In this document: positions 58,608 to 64,000 of the stretch, piece by piece
Layout: each line of letters begins with the position of its first letter
Numbering within the stretch: the stretch's first letter is position 1
Assembly (NCBI GenBank): GCA_963839725.1
Contig: CAWIWT010000043.1
Coordinates: forward strand, 1 to 64,000
DNA length: 64,000 bases
DNA from: Kumtagia sp963839725
GTDB taxonomy: Bacteria > Pseudomonadota > Alphaproteobacteria > Rhizobiales > Rhizobiaceae
Direction: 5' to 3'
Made by a program: the position numbers and the translations under genes
The notes under the pieces: model-generated
Told to the model about the DNA's origin: nothing
The model's input: the letters and a program-made list of their open reading frames with translations, nothing else
The model's database searches: none

Positions 58608-59657
58608 ATGCGGCTTGAGCCGAAGCCCACACTGTCCCTTGCGGCGACAGTCTTATATCCCCTGGCAGCCATCGCAGCGACGCTTGGCTTCGCGTCGCTC
58701 CTGGTGCTCGCCGCGGGTGCATCGCCTTTGTCGGTGTTCTATCTGGTGGCCAGGGGAGCGGCCGGTTCACAATTCGCACTTCTCGAAACGCTAACGCGCG
58801 CGACGCCGCTGATATTCACCGGCCTTGCCGTGGGGGTGGCGTTCCGCGCGAAGCTCTGGAATATCGGCGCCGAAGCCCAGCTCTATATCGGAGCGGTGGT
58901 GACCGTGGTGCTCGGCACCGGCCTCCTGCCGCTTCACGCCGGGTTGCTCATCCCGATCATCATGGTGGCCGCGATGGCGGCTGGGGCGTTGCTGCTTCTT
59001 GGGCCAGCGATCCTGAAGACGCGTTTCGGCGTCGACGAGGTGGTTACGACGCTGCTTCTAAATTTCATCGTGCTGCTGTTCGTCTCAATGCTTCTCGAGG
59101 GCCCGCTGAAGGATCCGATGGGGCTCGGTTGGCCGCAATCGCCGAAGGTGGTGGCCGACGCGCAGCTTCCCCGCCTGATCCAGGCCAAGCGACTGCATTT
59201 CGGCTTCGTCATGGCTTTGGCCGCCGCACTCCTGACCTGGGTGATCATCAAGAAGACCGCGCTCGGCTATGAAATGCGCGCAGTCGGGCACAATCCGGAG
59301 GCGGCGCGGTTTGCCGGCATTCCGGTCAATCGAGTCATCGTGAAGACCGCACTTCTGTCCGGCGGGTTGGCCGCGCTTGCAGGGTTTTCGGAAGTGTCCG
59401 GCCTAAAGGGCAACCTCACACTCGATCTGTCGCCGGGCTTCGGCTACTCCGGCATTGTCGTCGCGATGCTGGCAATGCTCAATCCGCTTGGCGTCATCCC
59501 GTCCGCGATATTCGTAGCCGGCATCTTCGTAGGGGCGGACGCGATGAGCCGTTCGGCAGGCGTACCGAGCTACATTGCGGATGTGGTGGTGGCGACGGCG
59601 CTGCTCACCATGGTCGTGGCGATACTGCTGACGCGGTTCCAGGTAAGGTGGAAGTGA
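58608..59657 (+). CDS. BMP-type importer permease 1
   Basis: A 349-residue integral membrane protein with about ten spans, starting MRLEPKPTLSLAATVLYPLA. Family hallmarks are FTGLAVGVAFRAKLWNIGAE, TRFGVDEVVTTLLLNF and YEMRAVGHNPEAARFAGIPV. It forms the channel with permease 2. Its stop overlaps the next ATG as TGATG, so the subunits are co-translated. Confidence 0.92.
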   Translation: MRLEPKPTLSLAATVLYPLAAIAATLGFASLLVLAAGASPLSVFYLVARGAAGSQFALLETLTRATPLIFTGLAVGVAFRAKLWNIGAEAQLYIGAVVTVVLGTGLLPLHAGLLIPIIMVAAMAAGALLLLGPAILKTRFGVDEVVTTLLLNFIVLLFVSMLLEGPLKDPMGLGWPQSPKVVADAQLPRLIQAKRLHFGFVMALAAALLTWVIIKKTALGYEMRAVGHNPEAARFAGIPVNRVIVKTALLSGGLAALAGFSEVSGLKGNLTLDLSPGFGYSGIVVAMLAMLNPLGVIPSAIFVAGIFVGADAMSRSAGVPSYIADVVVATALLTMVVAILLTRFQVRWK

Positions 59658-60601
59658 TGGATCACGCCGTCGAGATCCTTTTCACCGCCTCGTTCTGGGT
59701 CGCCGCAATCCGCATCGCGTCGCCGCTGATCTTTGCGACGCTGGGCGAATTGATCTGCGAACGCGCGGGGGTGCTGAACCTCGGCATCGAAGGCATCATG
59801 ACCGTGGGCGCGTTCGCCGGTTGGTTCACCGTCTATACCGGCGGCGATCTGTGGACCGGTGTTCTGGTCGCCGCACTCGCTGGCGCGCTGTTCGGCCTGC
59901 TGCACGCCGCACTCACGGTCCCGCTCGGCCTTTCGCAACATGTAGTCGGCATCGGAGTAACGCTGCTCGCGACGAGCCTGACCTATTATACCTACCGGCT
60001 GGCGCTGCCGGAAGTCACGTCGCCGCCGAAGATCGAGCCGTTTCAGCCCCTGCCCATCCCTGGCATTTCCGATATTCCAGTCCTTGGACCGGCATTGTTC
60101 AGCCAGACGCCGCTCACCTATATGGCCTTCACTTTGGTCGCGGTGGTCGCCTGGGCGCTGTACCGTACGCCACTCGGCCTCGCAGTGAGGGCGGTCGGCG
60201 AGAGCCCAGCCGCCGTTGAGGCGCAAGGCATTAGTGTCACCGCGATCCGCTTGGGCGCGGTCATGGTCGGCAGCGCGCTGATGGCCGTTGGCGGGGCGTT
60301 CCTCACACTCTCCGCCTTCAACTCCTTCTTCTTCGGAATGATCAACGGTCGTGGCTGGATCTGCATCGCGCTAGTGGTTTTCGGCTCGTGGCGACCAGGC
60401 AAGGCGCTGTTGGGGGCGATCCTTTTTGCGGCATTCGACGCTTATCAGATCCGCCTGCAGCAGCTTTCGGGCGGTGTCGTTCCCTATCAGGTCTTCCTGA
60501 TGATGCCCTATGCGCTGTCCATTCTCGCGCTGATCCTGGTCGCGCGCCGCGCCACCTATCCAAGAGCGCTGATGATACCCTATCAGAAAGGCGAACGATG
60601 A
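59657..60601 (+). CDS. BMP-type importer permease 2
   Basis: A 314-residue permease with about nine spans: RIASPLIFATLGELICERAG, VLNLGIEGIMTVGAFAG, GLSQHVVGIGVTLLATSLTY, LGLAVRAVGESPAAVEAQGI. It pairs with permease 1. ATG 59657 overlaps the stop of permease 1. The stop in turn overlaps the start of a fifth gene as ATGA. It is complete. Confidence 0.92.
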   Translation: MDHAVEILFTASFWVAAIRIASPLIFATLGELICERAGVLNLGIEGIMTVGAFAGWFTVYTGGDLWTGVLVAALAGALFGLLHAALTVPLGLSQHVVGIGVTLLATSLTYYTYRLALPEVTSPPKIEPFQPLPIPGISDIPVLGPALFSQTPLTYMAFTLVAVVAWALYRTPLGLAVRAVGESPAAVEAQGISVTAIRLGAVMVGSALMAVGGAFLTLSAFNSFFFGMINGRGWICIALVVFGSWRPGKALLGAILFAAFDAYQIRLQQLSGGVVPYQVFLMMPYALSILALILVARRATYPRALMIPYQKGER

Positions 60602-60774
60602 GTTTGACTCCCGCTGCATCGGGCGCGGCTGCCAGCGCGCGTGCCGGCAGGTGCGACTACCCGGACACGCGGATGAACTCAAGCTTCTCGGAGGCAGGGT
60701 GTCAGCTTCGTCGAGGACCCGAAAATTGCCCGGCCCGCCTTTTAGGACATCGTTCCAACCTTGCGCGAAGTTAG
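60598..60774 (+). pseudogene. Truncated fifth gene of the importer operon
   Basis: ATG 60598 overlaps the permease stop by four bases and gives MSLTPAASGAAASARAG before the frame becomes incoherent (from about 60645) and ends at 60774. Importers of this type are normally followed by a purine- or nucleoside-metabolising enzyme gene, so a catabolic gene was probably cut off by rearrangement. The family cannot be told from the 17 native-looking residues. Confidence 0.5.
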
Positions 60775-61240
60775 GCGGTATCTCGACAAACGCTGCGATA
60801 TAGGCTTTCAATCGCTGAGCCAGTGTGAAGGCTGCCGCCTGTCCGTGGAGCTCGCGTGGTTGTCGCCAAGGCGAGCCGCGACGTGCATTCCGGCAATTTC
60901 GGCGGCGTTGTGCCGAATACCGGGGGTTCGGTCGCAAGTTCTCGGCGACGGCGTCAGGGAATCAGGCCGATCAGTCGCCAAGATCTTGGTCGCCTGCGCG
61001 CCCCGCTTGCGGACGGACCATGTCAGCGTCGAAGTGATGGCAGAATGGAATGGACCGGACCAGGCCACTGGGTGATGGAAGAGAATGCGGATGCCACCAT
61101 TGGACCTCGTCCTCGACTTCCCCTCGAAGTGAAAGAACAAAGCATTATCGCGAACGGCGCGGTTCTCTCCTGTTCTGTCCGCGACGGCGGGCTCGTCTCG
61201 CCGTCGCGTCACCTGGCGACTTAGACGCTCGTCCGCAGCC
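60775..61240. other. Rearranged stretch without a recognisable gene
   Basis: A minus-strand frame (60371-60937) includes AYIAAFVEIPPNFAQGWNDV and LKGGPGNFRVLDEAD, which looks protein-like but has no identifiable start or family. Other frames are unsupported. Probably debris between the importer operon and the mttB/reductase chimera. Confidence 0.4.
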
Positions 61241-61788
61241 TCAGGCTACCTTCGCTTCCGCCCGTTTGGCCTTGGTTGCCTCGCCCCACCAAATCAGTTG
61301 GTCAAGCATGTCCTTGGCCGAAGGCAGAATCGCCTCCTCAATGGCCGAAATCGGCTGGTTACCCATGGCGGGATGAACCTTGTAGAACTCCGAACCGCCG
61401 ATGTGAACTGCCGAACGCACGTTGACCATATGCAGTTCGGTGGCGGTAGTGCGCGCATGCTCGATTGAGCGGGCAGCGCCGACCTTGATGCGGTCGTGAA
61501 CATTTGGCGGGCCAGTGACGAGACCGAAAGTCAACATATTGCCGCCGACATGACGCTGTTTTTCGGGATTGCGGCTGGTTAGCGTGAACGATGACGGTGC
61601 TGTTTTCAGCGCCTCCATGACCAAAGTTTCGTCGATGCGGATCGTTTGACTTTCGCGGTCGACTTTGCCCCTGCTTTCTCGAACAGCGAGATCACACGCT
61701 TGCTCATCACCCGGATGCCGAGTTCGGAAAGAATTCGCATGGAGGAGCGATGCAGAGCCTCCATACGCTCCTCATCTAGCAGCTGCAT
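61241..61788 (-). pseudogene. Chimera: MttB N-terminus joined to a flavin-reductase C-terminus, frameshifted
   Basis: ATG 61788 starts MQLLDEERMEALHRSSMRIL as in MttB/trimethylamine-methyltransferase-like proteins. A one-base loss in an A run near 61668 shifts it to SQTIRIDETLVMEALKTAPS, RNPEKQRHVGGNML and LVTGPPNVHD, still MttB-type. The match then stops, and the final 75 residues (TATELHMVNVRSAVHIGGSE, LPSAKDMLDQLIWWGEATKA) match the C-terminus of NADPH-dependent FMN reductase-type proteins. The middle of MttB and the front of the reductase are gone, so a deletion has fused two genes. Confidence 0.7.
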
Positions 61789-62570
61789 TGGTGCTTGTTT
61801 ACATTCTGCCAGGGGAGTTGGTTGATCCCGCCAACTTTCCGCGCAGCCATCTTTGAACGACGGCCACTACAGCGCCTGTCTGCCGTCATCTTAAATGCCT
61901 CTTGTGCCAAGGCTGACGCATTTGCAAAGTAAATCCTGTATTCATGTCACGCTCGCGGCTCTGCCGACGGGTCATAGAGCAGGAACTGCCAGATCGGAGT
62001 ACCGGCTGGCCTCGGCTATAAGTCCCAGAATGTGGTCGCAAATTGCGGCAGCACGCGGCTCACCGAGCACTGGCGGCGCGAAATCCATATATTCGTTGAC
62101 AGTATAGTCCGCAGAACACGGCTCAAGGTGCCAGCTCAATCGCCCGAGATAAACCCATCATGTTTATAAGATTGTTCCAAGCTCTGAAGATTAATTCCCG
62201 ACATGACTGCAGTTCTCCACCGTCTCTAGCCTTTGTGACCGGATGCCATGGCACCCTTCCCTGACGATTTACGTATAGGGTATTCTCACAGAGTGCCATG
62301 TTCGTGTATCCCGAAAAATCTATGCGGAATTCCGCAGCCGGCCCGAAAACCGATTGCGCCTCAGCGTAAAAGCGCGCCGAACTTGGACCCCTCTGTCGAG
62401 CAGGCTCTATCGTGTCGATTGGCGTCACAAATTGGCATTGGCCAAAGAGACGCGAATTGGACCGCTCATGCCTCTCGTCGACTCCGGAAAATGCAGCGGA
62501 AACAGAGGCCTGAACGTTCCGTGGCCTGGGTCACGGTTCGGTGCGTTTTTGCATTGGGGAGGTTTCAGGG
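61789..62570. other. Degraded stretch with unidentified coding-like fragments
   Basis: On the minus strand a short tail ending at 61972 (VLGEPRAAAICDHILGLIAE) and a frame at 62123-62428 (SVFGPAAEFRIDFSGYTNMA) read like pieces of proteins, but neither has a recognisable family or a full frame. The plus strand shows nothing until the GGGGAGG before 62571. Confidence 0.4.
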
Positions 62571-62774
62571 ATGGTGAGGGCGATACTGGCATGGGTGGAG
62601 AGGCGGCGTGCGGTCCGTCGCCGATGGCGGGAAGACGCCCAGCACCTCGTCCGGCGGTACGGCCCGAGGACTGCCTACGATGAGGCCCAACGGCTTGCCG
62701 CAAGATCCCGCGCGATCAAAGACGGCCAGTTGCTGTTGCTGTACCGGCCTGCGCCTCCGGGCTGGGTCTCATAA
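62571..62774 (+). CDS. Small basic protein, function unknown
   Basis: ATG 62571 follows GGGGAGG. It gives a 67-residue Arg-rich protein: MVRAILAWVERRRAVRRRWR, then EDAQHLVRRYGPRTAYDEAQ and RLAARSRAIKDGQ. This helix-rich pattern recurs in small rhizobial proteins of unknown role. There is no membrane segment. It is complete and lies in otherwise damaged sequence. Confidence 0.6.
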   Translation: MVRAILAWVERRRAVRRRWREDAQHLVRRYGPRTAYDEAQRLAARSRAIKDGQLLLLYRPAPPGWVS

Positions 62775-63022
62775 ACTTCCCGTCAGGTTCCGACGGGATC
62801 GTCAGGAAGGTTCCTCTCATCGAAAACGACTGCAGCGGCCGAAGGAGATCAGGCAAGACGACTGCCCCAGATTAGACTTTTCCCCAGAATGGCCGAATGC
62901 CCGCGGCACTCCTGAACCTAGGCGGCCCCCCTGCAACTCGTAAAAGAGCTCGGTCGTCACGGCTTTCACAAAATTGTAGTCTTGCAGGCGGCTCCTGACT
63001 TGGTAGGCATCCTATTGAAGCC

Positions 63023-64000
63023 ATGAACACTCGACAGCGCGCCGTCGCTAAGCACATGGCAAACGAAGCTCCCGTTAGGTTTGCATTGCTGGTTTTCGCC
63101 GGATTTCCCATGATGGCGTTCAGTTCGGTCATCGAACCGCTCCGCGCGGCGAACGTGCTGGCAAAAAAACGATGCTATAGCTGGGTAATTGTTGGCGCCA
63201 CCGACGGACAGGTTGAAGCCTCGAACGGCGTTGTCATCCAGCCCGGCTTTTTCGTTGAAGATGCGCCGAAGGTTGATCGCATTGTTGTTTGCTCAGGAGG
63301 TGATGCCGACCATGTCGTCGCCGACAATGCCGTTAGTTGGATCCGCAAGAGCCTTCGCAGCGGTGCCCACATCGGCGCGGTCGCCGACGCCGCGTTCTTT
63401 CTCGCCAGGGCTGGTCTTCTCGACGGGCATGCCTGCACCTTGCACTGGACCAGTCAGGCGGCATTCATCGAGGCGTTTCCGGAGATCGAACTGCGGCGTG
63501 ACCTCTATGTCATCGACCGGAGACGTTTCACCTCGGCAGGCGGCGTCGGCAGTTTGGACATGATGCTGGAGATCATCACCAAGGACTACGGCGCGGAGCT
63601 TGCAGCCGGCGTCGCGGAATGGTTCGTCCATAGCCCGCTGCGATCGAGCGTCGATCGCAAACTGATGCCGTTGAGACTGCGCACTGGCGTCCAGGACGAA
63701 CTCGTACTGTCGGCAATGGCGATCATGGAGGATGCCGTGGAAGAGCGGCTGAGTATGTCGGAACTGGCGATGAGGCTGGGCGTGTCTTCTGACAAGCTTG
63801 AACGAGGCTTTCGCTCTGAACTCCATGTTTCGCCGAACGGATACTACCGCCGCCTGCGGCTGAAGCGTGCCGCCGACCTCCTTGCTCATTCCACGCTCGC
63901 GGTGCGCGATGTGGCGCTGGCCTGCGGCTTTGCCAGCATGTCGAGCTTTGCCCGGGCTTTCAGGGAAGAGCATGGCCACCCGCCGAAGCTGGCCCGCAGA
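63023..64000 (+). CDS. GlxA-family AraC-type regulator, running off the window end
   Basis: ATG 63023 opens a frame that is still open at the last base (326 codons). The DJ-1/PfpI-like domain has FALLVFAGFPMMAFSSVIEP and GAVADAAFFLARAGLLDGHA, where the usual Cys nucleophile is Ala, so it is a sensor without catalysis. The C-terminal AraC domain is nearly complete (LGVSSDKLERGFRSELHVSP; DVALACGFASMSSFARAFRE). It resembles GbdR/CdhR-type regulators of betaine and carnitine catabolism; ligand and targets are inferred from the betaine-gene debris nearby. An alternative start is ATG 63056. Confidence 0.85.
   Translation, partial: MNTRQRAVAKHMANEAPVRFALLVFAGFPMMAFSSVIEPLRAANVLAKKRCYSWVIVGATDGQVEASNGVVIQPGFFVEDAPKVDRIVVCSGGDADHVVADNAVSWIRKSLRSGAHIGAVADAAFFLARAGLLDGHACTLHWTSQAAFIEAFPEIELRRDLYVIDRRRFTSAGGVGSLDMMLEIITKDYGAELAAGVAEWFVHSPLRSSVDRKLMPLRLRTGVQDELVLSAMAIMEDAVEERLSMSELAMRLGVSSDKLERGFRSELHVSPNGYYRRLRLKRAADLLAHSTLAVRDVALACGFASMSSFARAFREEHGHPPKLARR

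Overview
The window reads as an accessory, recombination-scarred stretch of an alphaproteobacterial chromosome or large plasmid, most likely a member of the Hyphomicrobiales close to Mesorhizobium. Supporting signs are the high G+C, the 544-residue GroEL preceded by groES and a CIRCE operator, a short FtsZ paralogue, DUF3606 and other small rhizobial-type proteins, a LigD-type ATP-dependent ligase, several class III cyclases fused to AAA/TPR regions, and many insertion sequences. Genus is an inference; no rRNA or tRNA gene was seen.

Layout. 1-6.2 kb: a decayed replication module (AlpA-like remnant, a 73-residue protein, a primase/helicase and a family A DNA polymerase), still recognisable from end to end but broken by seven frame changes, all of the same sense. 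6.3-15.9 kb: an intact cyclase-ATPase-TPR protein, then a peptide-binding protein gene (oppA type) split by an IS21-family element with 49-bp terminal repeats; the istB of that element is itself split by a fragment carrying a serine recombinase. A second, internally deleted oppA remnant lies beside it. 15.9-17 kb: an ArsR/SRPBCC pair. 18-26 kb: a housekeeping-like island with an FtsZ paralogue that reads into a membrane-anchor tail, a glucoamylase-family hydrolase, small membrane or secreted proteins, and groES-groEL under CIRCE. 26.5-38 kb: remnants (betaine monooxygenase with a truncated oxygenase subunit, ParB-like fragment, ABM monooxygenase, IS110 fragment, frameshifted DNA ligase and cyclase) and a tyrosine integrase interrupted by an IS630 element just after its start codon.

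38.5-46.6 kb: a compact, translationally coupled operon for an energy-converting hydrogenase-related complex (hyfB, C, E, F, G, I types) headed by an XRE regulator. Its large subunit lacks the nickel-binding CxxC motifs, so it is probably not a hydrogenase. 47-52 kb: intact genes for a secreted polysaccharide-lyase-like protein, a DUF4239 membrane protein, a FAD-linked oxidase and a divergent GlxA/AraC regulator. 52.5-54.6 kb: an IS110 element nested in a gutted DDE-type IS. 55.6-60.6 kb: an intact BMP-type (nucleoside-like) ABC importer operon whose fifth gene is cut off. 60.6-62.5 kb: debris including an MttB/flavin-reductase chimera. 63 kb to the end: another GlxA-family regulator, running off the window.

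Together the intact genes suggest uptake and catabolism (nucleosides, betaine-type amines, glucans), ion-pumping membrane bioenergetics and chaperone supply. The interleaved debris records repeated insertion and partial deletion.
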